The notes under the pieces: model-generated | Told to the model about the DNA's origin: nothing | Database searches by the model: none | What the model saw: the letters and a program-made list of their open reading frames with translations, nothing else | Part shown: positions 34,181 to 44,833 of the stretch, one piece after another | Position numbering within the stretch: the first letter of the stretch is position 1 | Layout: every line of letters begins with the position of its first letter | Position numbers and translations under genes: made by a program | Origin: Neoarius graeffei | Lineage: Eukaryota; Chordata; Actinopteri; Siluriformes; Ariidae | NCBI RefSeq assembly: GCF_027579695.1 | Contig: NC_083571.1 | Location: forward strand, 37,598,443 to 37,662,442 | Direction: 5' to 3' | Length of the DNA: 64,000 nt

Positions 34181-34712
34181 TACCGCTTTTCCACCAAATC
34201 AGTTCCAGGGCTGGTTCGGGGCCAGTGCTGGTGCTGGTTCACAACTCGTTCAACTTGCGAACCAGCTGAGAACCAGTTTGCTTTTCCATAGCTCGCGGTG
34301 CTAAGGGGAGCCACGTCATTACGTCACTGTATACGTCAGTTACGTCGCTGCGTTTGCATAAACCTTGGCGCGAACATCAAAGCAACAACAACACGGAGAA
34401 GAAGAAGAAGAAGAAGAAGCAACAACAACAACAACAATAATGGATGACTGCTGCTTTACTGCATCCATATCTCGTCGCTTATTTAAAAACGGCGCCCTCT
34501 CACGGTCTTGCTATTGTTGTTGGTCTTAACAACTCCGCCCCCCCGCTGACATAAGCAGTTCTTTCCTCTGGCCCAGCAGAGAGCTGGTGCTACCCTGGAA
34601 CCGGTTTTTCTGGCCCAAAGCCAGTTCTTTGTCAGTGGAAACAGAAAACCCGGTTCCAAACTAAGCACTGGCCCCAAACCAGCCCTGGAACTGATTTGGT
34701 GGAAAAGGGGTA
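34181..34712. mobile_element. MITE family C, copy 2
   Basis: 532 bases with inverted ends TACCGCTTTTCCACCAAATC and GATTTGGTGGAAAAGGGGTA, flanked by the 3-bp duplication AGA (34178-34180 and 34713-34715). Compared with the copy at 8330-8900 the interior runs in inverted order (GAAGAAGAAG tract, ACGTCAGTTACGTCG subrepeats). Confidence 0.88.
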
Positions 34713-34715
34713 AGA

Positions 34716-35059
34716 GATCACACATCTGCTTGTTCTTGATAAACAATGCACTCGGACTTTAATTTAGATTTAAGTATTGGCACCCCAGCTGTGTTTTAGT
34801 GCACTCTGCCATTTAACTCTGATTTGTATCGTGTTTACTTTAGTCCACAGCTTTAGGTTTCTTACTTTGTAGTTCTTTTGTGCCAGCACTTAGCCTTGTG
34901 TCCTATGCTAAACTGGAAGCTATAGACTTCTCTGACTTAGCAACATTAGCCTTGTCGCATAAGTGCAAAAGGGGAAAAATGTCTCGGGTGTTTTTATCTG
35001 AATTATTGCATAAACAGTGCTTTTAAAATCAAACGACACAGATATAATAATAATAATAA
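34716..35059. other. unannotated stretch
   Basis: No recognisable gene. Ends in an (AAT)n tract into which the next SINE is inserted. Confidence 0.5.
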
Positions 35060-35436
35060 TCTCATCTCATCTCATTATCTCTAGCCGCTTTATCCTTCTA
35101 CAGGGTCGCAGGCAAGCTGGAGCCTATCCCAGCTGACTACGGGCGAAAGGCGGGGTACACCCTGGACAAGTCGCCAGGTCATCACAGGGCTGACACATAG
35201 ACACAGACAACCATTCACACTCACATTCACACCTACGGTCAATTTAGAGTCACCAGTTGACCTAACCTGCATGTCTTTGGACTGTGGGGGAAACCGGAGC
35301 ACCCGGAGGAAACCCACGCGGACACGGGGAGAACATGCAAACTCCGCACAGAAAGGCCCTCGCCGGCCCCGGGGCTCGAACCCGGACCTTCTTGCTGTGA
35401 GGCGACAGCGCTAACCACTACACCACCGTGCCGCCC
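35060..35436 (-). mobile_element. tRNA-headed SINE, (GAGAT)n-tail subfamily
   Basis: Full-length reverse copy flanked on both sides by AATAATAATAAT. The target duplication lies within this microsatellite, so its exact length is ambiguous. Confidence 0.9.
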
Positions 35437-35491
35437 AATAATAATAATAATAATAATAATAATGAACTATTTTAGGCCTAAGGAAATGACC

Positions 35492-35545
<54 letters not shown>

Positions 35546-35662
35546 TTCACTCATAAACTGGGGCAAAAAAGTGTATGTTTTCCCCTTTACACTCAGAGTG
35601 GCCATATTTAATTAACACCTCCTTCTACTGTAGGATTGTGGGGCTCAGCAAAAACCAGTGGG

Positions 35663-35724
<62 letters not shown>

Positions 35725-35827
35725 CATGGTGGCCCCTCTGGGTGCTCAATTAATTTTTCACACCAATTGCAATGTGGCTCACAAAGTGGCTTGATGAGGA
35801 CAAAACTCACAACGTTCTTGGAGAGCT

Positions 35828-35863
<36 letters not shown>

Positions 35864-35971
35864 TACCTTCTGTACTAAGATAAGCTACAGGAAATGCAGT
35901 GAGGAGAGAGCGACTGTTTATCTTTGAGTCACATTCTACTGCAAAAATTTGTCTTACTCTCTACCTCTCCT

Positions 35972-36013
<42 letters not shown>

Positions 36014-36493
36014 CCTCTCTTACTCTTTGTCTCTTGTCCAGTTTCTGTCTCCCTGTTCATCTCGCCTCCCCCCCGCCCCCTATTTCATGGGCTGCTTCTC
36101 TGTTACCATCTCTCCATCTGTCTGTTTCTCTCTTCCCCTTTGCATCTCTATCTTCATCTTTCTCTCTCCATCTTTCTTTCTCTCTGTTACTGTCTATCTC
36201 TCCCTTGTCACCATTCTTTTTTCCACTGCCTATCTATCTCAAATTCTCTCTATAATTGTCTGCCTCTTTTCCTCCTTCAGTCTCTCTCCATTTGTCTCTG
36301 TTACTGTCTCTTCTCAGTGTTTTTTTGTGAACAAGCAAATCAGTGAATGAATCAATGAATGAATCAGTGAATGAAATTTTTTTTGTTGTTGAAATGGCTC
36401 AAGTGAATTAAATATTCATATGAAATTTGTACAAATTTGAAAGGCGACATGTGGGATTTTGTTTAGAATTAAGTAACAGATGAAACAGTATGA
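35437..36493. repeat. microsatellite-rich block
   Basis: (AAT)n at 35437-35462, (GT)n(GA)n at 35494-35545, (CA)n at 35665-35720, (GT)n at about 35829-35861, and (CT)n at about 35978-36012 followed by a long C/T-rich tract to about 36320. Leu/Ser ORFs over it are artefacts. Confidence 0.85.
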
Positions 36494-36857
36494 GGCGGCA
36501 CGGTGGTGTAGTGGTTAGCGCTGTAGCCTCACAGCAAGAAGGTCCTGGGTTCGAGCCCCGGGGCTGGCAAGGGCCTTTCTGTGTGGAGTTTGCATGTTCT
36601 CCCCGTGTCCGCGTGGGTTTCCTCCGGGTGCTCCGGTTTCCCCCACAGTCCAAAGACATGCAGGTTAGGTTAACTGGTGACTCTAAATTGACCGTGAGTG
36701 TGAATGGTTGTCTGTGTCTATGTGTCAGCCCTGTGATGACCTGGCGACTTGTTCAGGGTGTACCCCGCCTTTCGCCTGTAGTCAGCTGGGATAGGCTCCA
36801 GCTTGCCTGCGACCCTGTAGAAGGATAAAGCGGCTAGAGATAATGAGATGAGATGAG
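36494..36857 (+). mobile_element. tRNA-headed SINE, (GAGAT)n-tail subfamily, short-centre variant
   Basis: Forward copy with a 14-bp duplication ATGAAACAGTATGA (36480-36493 and 36858-36871). It lacks about 12 bases in the centre (reads TTGACCGTGAGTGTGAATGG rather than ACCGTAGGTGTGAATGTGAG...). The copy at 47919 shares this small deletion. Confidence 0.94.
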
Positions 36858-36871
36858 ATGAAACAGTATGA

Positions 36872-37228
36872 ACACTAGCCCCGCCTATAACTCTGCCCTC
36901 CAACACTAACCTTCACCTTTATATTGTTTTAGCACCACTGGAGTTGTGCAGTGTGATGCTATGTTATGTGTTGTATATGCAGACTGTAAATGTGTGTTTC
37001 ATTGGCCCCACTCTGTAAACGATCTATGCGAGAGTGACGCGAGAGATTTTTGGGTTTCTGTGAGAGAGAAACAGATGTTAGCACAGCAGCAGAAAATCTG
37101 TCTGATCAAGCCTAGGATCGGCGCCATAGTGTGACAGATAGAGGTGTGGAGGAGCAAACATTCTATCATCTCATGTGGGAAACTTGTGAACTCGTACTGG
37201 ATGTGAACAAGCTTCAGACGAGCTGTGA

Positions 37229-37263
<35 letters not shown>

Positions 37264-37651
37264 GAGAAAACACATTGAGAGTGAAAATTTTCCAGAGGAC
37301 AGAAGTCCTTCATCAACTACGTTTGTGTTTAAAGTGCTTCTGAAAAATTAAACCCAGTTGATATTCAGTGATTGATTTATCTATCGATATTTTATGTGAA
37401 TGTCTGACACAAGTGAATCTGTGAGCAAATCTGCAAGCGAGCTAACACACTGAGAGCATTTACTGCTAAATGTCGCTTCATCACTAACCAACACAACAAT
37501 TTCAGATCTATAAATGGTCATAATTCTCACTGATAGCTTTAGCTAATCTGAAAGGATTTCCAAAACATTTCCATCTTTAATGCTAACTTTACTGCTAATG
37601 CTAGTGTTAACATTCACCAGCCTGGCAGGTTTTCTGAGAGGAATTCTTTAA
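36872..37651. other. unannotated stretch
   Basis: Short (CA)n at about 37236-37261. From about 37400 it includes GCTAACACACTGAG / CTAATGCTAGTGTTAAC-type sequence related to 39944-40520 (see the degenerate repeat entry). No gene. Confidence 0.5.
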
Positions 37652-37695
37652 AGTGCATATTCTGGACCAATTTCGTGTTTTTTTATATGAAAGTA

Positions 37696-39305
37696 CAGTG
37701 GTGCTTGAAAGTTTGTGAACCCTTTAGAATTTTCGATATTTCTACATAAATATGACCTAAAACAGCATCAGATTTTCACACAAGTCCTAAAAGTAGATAA
37801 AGAGAACCCAGTTAAACAAATGAGATAAAAATATTATACTTGGTCATTTATTTATTGAGGAAAATGACCCAATATTACATATTTGTGAGTGGCAAAAGTA
37901 TGTGAACCTTTGCTTTCAGTATGTGGTGTGACCCTCTTGTGCAGCAATAACTGCAACTAAACGTTTCCGGTAACTGTTGATCAGTCCTGCACACCAGCTT
38001 GGAGGAATTTTAGCCCATTCCTCCGTACAGAACAGCTTCAACTCTGGGATGTTGGCGGGTTTCCTCACATGAACTGCTCACTTCAGGTCCTTCCACAACA
38101 TTTCCATTGGATTAAGATCAGGACTTTGACTTGGCCATTCCAAAACATTAACTTTATTCTTCTTTAACCATTCTTTGGTAGAACGACTTGTGTGCTTAGG
38201 GTCGTTGTCTTGCTGCATGACCCACCTTCTCTTGAGATTCAGTTCATGGACAGATGTCCTGACATTTTCCTTTAGAATTCGCTGGTATAATTCAGAATTC
38301 ATTGTTCCATCAATGATGGCAAGCCGTCCTGGCCCAGATGCAGCAAAACAGGCCCAAACCATGACACTACCACCACCATGTTTCACAGATGGGATAAGGT
38401 TTTTATGTTGAGATGCAGTGTTTTCCTTTCTCCAAACAGAATGCTTCTCATTTAAACCAAAAAATTCTATTTTGGTCTCATCTTTCCACAAACCATTTTT
38501 CCAACAGCCTTCTGGCTTGTCCACATGATCTTTAGCAAACTGCAGACAAGCAGCAATGTTCTTTTTGGAGAGCAGTGGCTTTCTCCTTGCAACCCTGCCA
38601 TGCACACCATTGTTGTTCAGTGTTCTCCTGATGGTGGACTCATGAACATTAACATTAGCCAATGTGAGAGAGGCCTTCAGTTGCTCAGAAGTTACCCTGG
38701 GGTCCTTTGTGACTTCGCTGACTATTACACTCCTTGCTCTTGGAGTGATCTTTGTTGGTCTGCCACTCCTGGGGAGGGTAACAATGGTCTTGAATTTCCT
38801 CCATTTGTACACAATCTGTCTGACTGTGGATTGGTGGAGTCCAAACTCTTTAGTGATGGTTTTGTAACCTTTTCCAGCCTGATGAGCATCAACAACGCTT
38901 TTTCTGAGGTCCTCAGAAATCTCCTTTGTTTATGCCATGATACACTTCCACAAACATGTGTTGTGAAGATCAGACTTTGATAGATCTCTGTTCTTTAAAT
39001 AAAACAGGATGCCAACTCACACCTGATTGTCATCCCACTGATTGAAAACACCTGACTCTAATTTCACTTTCAAATTAACTGCTAATCCTAGAGGTTCACA
39101 TACTTTTGCCATTCACAGATATGTAATATTGGATCATTTTCCTCAATAAATAAATGGCCAAGTATAATATTTTTGTCTCATTTGTTTAACTGGGTTCTCT
39201 TTATCTACTTATAGGACTTGTGTGAAAATCTGATGCTGTTTTAGGTCATATTTATGCAGAAATATAAAAAATTATAAAGGGTTCACAAACTTTCAAGCGC
39301 CACTG
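37696..39305 (-). mobile_element. Tc1-like transposon, nearly intact
   Basis: 1610 bases between TA dinucleotides (37694-37695 and 39306-39307). The terminal inverted repeats are about 210 bases: CAGTGGTGCTTGAAAGTTTG at the left and CACAAACTTTCAAGCGCCACTG (last 20 bases quoted in part) at the right, with inner matches as far as GCAAAAGTATGTGAACCT. It encodes one transposase frame on the minus strand. Long terminal repeats with inner match blocks suggest the IR/DR class of Tc1 elements. Confidence 0.95.
37916..38938 (-). pseudogene. Tc1-family transposase with two in-frame stops
   Basis: A continuous 340-codon minus-strand frame, the usual length for Tc1 transposases. It starts ATG at 38936-38938 and ends TGA at 37916-37918, and is broken only by TAA at codon 3 (38930-38932) and TGA at codon 287 (38078-38080). 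The N-terminal paired-like DNA-binding region includes RSGRPTKITPRA, a GRPR-like AT-hook. The DD34E catalytic triad is present: D of KDETKIEF (about codon 153), first D of QQDNDPKH (about codon 244) and E of NPMEMLW (about codon 279). Exactly 34 residues separate the last two. The codon-287 stop fits a CGA-to-TGA CpG decay event. As read, the product would be inactive. Confidence 0.93.
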
Positions 39306-39479
39306 TATGTCCCTTTACACACTCATCCAGAAGGGTAATTTTGCACAAGGCCATCTGTCTACAGCAGAAAAAAAATAAAATAACAAAACGCGTCTGGAAA
39401 AATCCCAAGGGATTCTGGAGCCAGATTCGTGACGTTACCTGCGGAAGCGCCAGCAGGCTGCGCGAGCTTGCACGGTTTC

Positions 39480-39607
39480 AGTGCACAGCCTGTGTAGACC
39501 AAGCGCTCCCATTTCTCTCTCATTGTCCAGTCTTTTGGAAAACGATGAGTACTAATCCCATCAAGATTGGTGTTGCTACACCCTCCTACGATACATCTGT
39601 TAACCAT
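39480..39607 (-). pseudogene. THAP zinc-finger N-terminal fragment
   Basis: The minus-strand frame from the ATG at 39605-39607 reads MVNRCIVGGCSNTN then HRFPKDWTMREKWERLV. This is the first Cys pair, the His-Arg-Phe-Pro turn and the conserved Trp helix of a THAP domain. The second Cys-His pair is not encoded in the continuous frame and would require another exon. Lies in the Kolobok-like element. Confidence 0.65.
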
Positions 39608-39943
39608 TTTAATAATTACATGATAACGTTGAAGAAATTTGCAGAAAACCACCAGGTCGTTTTCTCATAAACAAACCAGCGCTGACGTAGGATTCAGAGG
39701 GAGGCATCCCGCAGATGGCGTCACGAAAATCAGTGTTTGCCGGGAAATCCAAATGCCAAGTTTTTTCAGAGGCGGACCAATTCGGCTTAAATGACTTGAT
39801 TTCAACTGAATTTTTCTGGTATTGCGCAAGGTAAAAAAATTGCAGAGAATGCAGAACATTACAGATATTTGACCAAAGTTTAATATAAAATAGGAGAATT
39901 ACATTGATTTTGCTCCTGAATTTACCCGTGATATGCCCTTTAA

Positions 39944-40520
39944 GGCATGTTTAAAATATTCATCATCATCTTCACTGCTAATGCTACCAAACTAACCTGC
40001 GCTAACATGACAGGAAGTGACCGTCGAAGTGATGAGAGTGCAGTGCTACTCAGCTAATTAATATGAGTTAACCTGACAGGATTTAAACATTTATATTCAT
40101 GAAACACTATGTATACTCGAGGCAGCCATTTTAGCTAAGCTGACAATTTCTGATGTGATTTTTACATAATATTTCATAAATCTTTGCTAGGAGCAGTGAG
40201 CTAGCTAATCTGAGTTAGTCTGAGCTGATCTGACAGCATCCAACACACACGTACATTACAACTTCTGAGAGTATTTAAAATGTTCATAATTATATATTTC
40301 TAATTTGAGTTAGCTTGCTAACATTTATGAATCTGACAGGATTTCCGAGAGGAATATTTAATTCAAATTCAAAATATTCAGAATCTTCACTGCTTGTGCT
40401 AGATCTAAAAAAATAACCTGGGCTCACATGACAGGAAGTGATATTTCTAACCAGTAATCATCTTCAGCTAGCTTATATGTACTAACCTGACAGGATCCTA
40501 CTAGTTACAGGGTGTAGCTC
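39944..40520. repeat. degenerate low-copy tandem repeat
   Basis: Blocks such as TCTTCACTGCTAATGCTA...AACCTGCGCTAACATGACAG...GAAGTGA (39970-40022) and TCTTCACTGCTTGTGCTAGA...AACCTGGGCTCACATGACAG...GAAGTGA (40385-40442) recur about 400 bases apart. Shorter TAACCTGACAGGATTT echoes lie in between, and a further copy begins before 37650. This looks like an old tandem duplication. Confidence 0.5.
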
Positions 40521-41210
40521 GCGAGCTAAGTTGCAGCTAGTGATTGTAGCTACTGCACTGATGCCTCTCTGATGTGTATTGCTGCATTTAATTAATATTT
40601 AATACTCGATAGCATGACAGTAGTTAACTACCAAGCTAGCCAAAGATTTAGTTATTTGTTTTTAGCTCATCTGGCTGCAGGCCAGGCTGGATGAGTTTAT
40701 GCGATCGCATGTCATCCATCCACAATTTACAAAAATTGCTACTCCTCCTGCAGGATTGATTGGATTTCGATCAAGCTCATATACAATGTTCCCCAGGTGG
40801 GTGTGCATAAAAGTTGTCAAGATGCTGGCGCCACCTGTCATATTTACGATTTTATGGGCATCTTGGCCAGTATGAGCTACAGCCTCATTAAGGCTATTTT
40901 TTTTATTCTCCTTCAGTGACGAGCTCTTCCTATAACTCAATTAGCTAGCTAGTTATTTATGTTAGCTAACATGCCAACTACACTGTTTTTTATGTTGTTT
41001 TATCCAGCTTTTGGAAACAGTTACCCAATGTGTAGCTTAAACATATTTATAAATACTAAAATTATTCAATCTGATTCACAAGTATGATGTCATATGACCT
41101 TCCTGTGAACTGCACAGATGAGTAACGATAACTGTCAGTGGACTGATAGAACGGTTAATTCAGCCTCAGTCGACCAATCAAAATCCAGGATACTACACAG
41201 ATGAGGCATG

Positions 41211-41249
<39 letters not shown>

Positions 41250-41321
41250 GGACAACATGGTGTCTGTCTCTTGTTTCCTGTTTTTTGTCTTTGACTGACT
41301 GGGGTTTGTTTCTGAGCTGGT

Positions 41322-41352
<31 letters not shown>

Positions 41353-41732
41353 CATGCATTGCCAGTGAAGTGGTGTGTGTGTAAAAGAGAGGGAGCAGGC
41401 TGACATCTCGTTCCTGCAACACCAAACTGACAAAATGACAGTCGAGGAAAGAAAATCTCTCTCTCTCTATCTCTCCAGTTATGGTTTGGTTTCTCGCTGT
41501 CGATAATTAAACAACAACAACAACAAAACACCCACTGGTTGATGTGTGTGTTGAGCTGAAAACCTCCTCATTAATTGCAGAAATGGACTAAAATTTAACA
41601 AATCTTCCAAGTGTGAGTAGAAATTGCAAAACTCACCCTGGTACAGAGAACACGGAGTACATGGAGTCAGCGCTAAAGAAATGATTCGATAATTATACAA
41701 ATAAAAAGTTTAAAATATTTCACATCACACAC
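40521..41732. other. gene-free stretch with an unrecognised dispersed repeat and CA/GT tracts
   Basis: About 40663-40940 (AGCTCATCTGGCTGCAGGCC ... GCTACTCCTCCTGCAGG) has the look of a dispersed fish repeat, but I cannot name it. (GT)n lies at 41214-41242 and (CA)n at 41323-41349. No coding evidence. Confidence 0.45.
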
Positions 41733-42118
41733 AGGGTGGCACAGTGGTGTAGTGGTTAGCGCTGTCGCCTCACAGCAAAAAGGTCCGGGTTCGAGCCTCG
41801 TGGCCGGCGAGGGCCTTTCTGTGCGGAGTTTGCATGTTCTCCCCGTGTCTGCGTGGGTTTCCTCCGGGTGCTCCGGTTTCCCCCACAGTCCAAAGACATG
41901 CAGGTTAGGCTAACTGGTGACTCTAAATTGACCGTAGGTGTGAATGTGAGTGTGAATGATTGTCTGTGTCTATGTGGAGCCCTGCGATGACCTGGCGACT
42001 TGTCCAGGGTGTATCCCGCCTTTCGCCCATAGTCAGCTGGGATAGGCTCCAGCTTGCCTGTGACCCTGTAGAACAGGATAAAGCGGCTAGAAATAATGAG
42101 ATGAGATGAGAGATGAGA
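41733..42118 (+). mobile_element. tRNA-headed SINE, (GAGAT)n-tail subfamily
   Basis: Full-length forward copy with a 10-bp duplication CATCACACAC (41723-41732 and 42119-42128). Confidence 0.93.
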
Positions 42119-42128
42119 CATCACACAC

Positions 42129-42659
42129 GATTTATTTTCTCAAATCTTCAGAACATGCATCAATTCTGCAGTGCTACAGATGTGTGCTTTGGCTCAGTTT
42201 GTGTCCCACGACTCATTTTAACAACTCGCAAAAAAATCTACAAAAAACCTCTGAGCCTGAAACACACATTATATTTGATTCACTTCCTGCAGTGAGTCGA
42301 TTCAGAGTCAGATCATTTTCCACTTGAGTTCGCTTGGCAGAGAACCAAGCCCACCTTGCTCAGATGCTCTTGGGCCTGAGCGTGATCGAAACACACACAC
42401 ACACAGTACTGTGTATGTTACATGTTGCAGGTGTGGCTGGCAAAACATGAGAGAAGAATTAATTGGACATGAACTGGAGACTCACAAAGATTGGTTGGTT
42501 CGTACACAGAGTTTGATCTTATCTCTAGGGGCGGGATGAAGGGGTGAAGATGGGGGGCAGGGTGAAGAGGGTAACCAGCCAATCAGAAGTCGTATTAATT
42601 TTAATTGGACACACAGGGAAGAGTCTGCTTCCTGTTATTGCTGAGATAAACAACGTCCA
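42129..42659. other. unannotated stretch
   Basis: No recognisable gene or repeat. Confidence 0.5.
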
Positions 42660-43733
42660 GGGGGCGGCACGGTGGTGTAGTGGTTAGCACTGTCGCCTCA
42701 CAGCAAGAAGGTCCGGGTTCGAGCCCCATGGCTGGCGAGGGCCTTTCTGTGCGGAGTTTGCATGTTCTCCCCGTGTCCGTGTGGGTTTCCTCCGGGTGCT
42801 CCGGTTTCCCCCACAGTCCAAAGACATGCAGGTTAGGTTAACTGGTGACTCTAAATTGACCGTAGGTGTGAATGTGAGTGTGAATGGTTGTCTGTGTCTA
42901 TGGCTACGTTTACATTACGTCGAATCAGCGGATCATCAGATTAACGTTCTTAAAACGATTCGCGTTGACACTAAAACCGTTAGCCGTGCACACAGCAACA
43001 CCAATACGCGGATACGCTCGGCTCCGCAGGCATCCTGCGCTCCAAATCACTCCGCCCTGAACAGCGAGTGCCCTCTGGAGGGTGTGCACTCCGGCCCTGC
43101 GCAGCTCACAGAGCGCGCGAGTGAAGTGAACAAGCCACGATTCGGGACTGAGCCACTGTGTGTGAGATCCCAGCGCATATCACTTATTACTTGCAAGTGG
43201 AAGGATGGCAAGCCTAAAGACAATCATAACTACACAATGGGCAGTATTTGCATCAGTATTTGCAGTATTTTCATACTTTTATACTCTTTAATGAAAGGTG
43301 ATACAAGGCGGAAGTCTGCGCCGTTTTTCAGCAGTCGCGTCACATGACCAACGCCAGCGAATCAGGAAGGTGGATGTCACAGTGACGTTGTCCAATGAGA
43401 CGCCAGCTAGAGCTCAGCACAGCGTATTCGCGTATTCTCAATGTTTACACAGCACCGGAGCTGATACGATCTAGATTGAATACGTGGACGCTGGCGGATT
43501 CCCGTTTCCCCGCTTTTTCAGGGGGGTTAATGTAAACGGACAGTGCGTCCGCGAAGAAAACGAGACAGATACGGTCTAGTGTAAACGTAGCCTATGTGTC
43601 AGCCCTGTGATGACCTGGTGACTTGTCCAGGGTGTACCCCGCCTTTCGCCCGTAGTCAGCTGGGATAGGCTCCAGCTTGCCTGCGACCCTGTAGAACAGG
43701 ATAAAGCGGCTAGAGATAATGAGATGAGATGAG
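42660..43733 (+). mobile_element. tRNA-headed SINE split by MITE A
   Basis: Forward SINE, (GAGAT)n subfamily, in two blocks (42660-42901 and 43593-43733) around a 691-bp MITE. The flanks share ACAACGTCCA / ACAACATCCA (one mismatch) as target duplication. The SINE breaks between GTGTCTAT and (TAT)GTGTCAGCCC. Confidence 0.92.
42902..43592. mobile_element. MITE family A (GTTTACATTA ends), copy 1
   Basis: 691 bases with perfect inverted ends GGCTACGTTTACA and TGTAAACGTAGCC, flanked by the 3-bp duplication TAT (42899-42901 and 43593-43595). Interior: ATCAGCGGATCATCAGATTA near the left, GTCCGCGAAGAAAACGAGAC near the right. A diverged inverted copy lies at 60470-61169 in pcdh7 intron 2. No transposase. 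Confidence 0.92.
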
Positions 43734-43743
43734 AACAACATCC

Positions 43744-43954
43744 AAAACAAATTAAATCTTCACATTACAATTTCACACACTCACACTATTATCCAAAGTA
43801 AGACCAGGTGGAGTTGCTAACGATGTCAGAACTGCATTCAGCCTGGCCACACACACACACACACTAGCTAGTTTAACTGCTGCTTCAGTTCTTCCTGCAG
43901 AGCAGAGTCATTATTTTACCATTTTAACAGTCACTATTCACTCCCTTCACTCTA

Positions 43955-44013
<59 letters not shown>

Positions 44014-44404
44014 CACTCTACATGACAATACCAGCTCACAGATGGTGTGTAATAGACTCTAAAGTACTCAGCCAGCTCAGAATCAAATCCCCACATTCCA
44101 TTGTAGAGCACCCAGCTTTTTATGCTCAGTTTAGCATTAGCCATGAGTTTCGCACTAGTGCGCAAATCTGGGCTTGGCCTTTTCCTTCTCATTAATGATG
44201 CAGACTTTCATCAGGAAGGATCAAGAACAGGAATCATTCTTCAATTACAGCTTTCTTTCTAGATTTCTCATCATTATATTTATTTTGTTTTTATATCGAG
44301 TTATTTGTTGTAATTTGATTTAAGTCATTCTCTAACACGTTAAATCTTTACAACGTTTATAAGGAGTACCTTTATAAAGCACATTAATTCAGCTCTAATA
44401 TGGT
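43744..44404. other. unannotated stretch with (CA)n
   Basis: (CA)n at about 43853-43864 and 43958-44017. AT-rich otherwise. No gene recognised. Confidence 0.6.
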
Positions 44405-44833
44405 TTAGCATATCCAGTGGAAAAAAAGCATAACTAGCAGAGAAATCTGACGACTGGTCCACTCATTCTCAATTTTCTCCATACTGAGTACTCCACCATT
44501 ACTGCTCGGCTCACACTCCGGGAGAACTGGTGCAACTGAACTTACTTTCCTTTTCTTGTAGTTTTCTTTTCCTTTAATTGTTAATTGCAGTGCACCCTCT
44601 TTCAATACGGGCTTATAGCCAACGCTCCTCAACAGATCAGAGGTTTCGTACGAGTCTTCAGTAAAATGTGCAGAGCAGAGGAGAGACTGCTTCATAGGCG
44701 CCCAATGTGCCCGTGAACTTCCCACAAAATGTGTCCAAATCTTTGCAGTTTTAACATTCTTGGGCCATGAATGCAACGTAAATCCACCTTCTGTCATGTT
44801 GCTACACCCGCCAGCAACACATCTACGTGGCAC
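44405..44833 (-). CDS. THAP-domain open frame (142 codons), probably an element-derived exon
   Basis: This minus-strand frame contains what looks like a complete C2CH THAP domain at residues 1-85: MPRRCVAGGCSN (first Cys pair), FTLHSWPKN (turn), KIWTHFV (Trp helix), SLLCSAHFTEDSYE (second Cys and His), and a Pro-containing GYKPVLKEGA box. A basic KGKENYKKRKVSS stretch and an unremarkable tail follow. THAP domains bind DNA and occur both in host factors and in P-like and Kolobok transposases. No transposase or host partner exon is visible next to it, and the C-terminal 50 residues look like run-on sequence. Best read as the first exon of a THAP transposase or a THAP gene fragment. It is the most complete of the four THAP remnants in the window. 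Confidence 0.55.
   Translation of the reverse strand: MPRRCVAGGCSNMTEGGFTLHSWPKNVKTAKIWTHFVGSSRAHWAPMKQSLLCSAHFTEDSYETSDLLRSVGYKPVLKEGALQLTIKGKENYKKRKVSSVAPVLPECEPSSNGGVLSMEKIENEWTSRQISLLVMLFFHWIC

Larger units (their letters stand above)
37652..39939. mobile_element. Kolobok-like element split by a Tc1
   Basis: Bounded by TTAA (37648-37651 and 39940-39943) with inverted ends AGTGCATAT (left) and ATATGCCCT (right). A minus-strand THAP fragment (39480-39607) lies inside. The 1610-bp Tc1 at 37696-39305 is inserted near the left end, so the element without it is about 680 bp. TTAA targets plus a THAP exon suggest a Kolobok derivative. Confidence 0.7.

Noticed and set aside
42781..43347. 188-codon frame across the SINE and MITE A
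   Set aside because: Chance fusion of SINE and MITE sequence through the insertion point.
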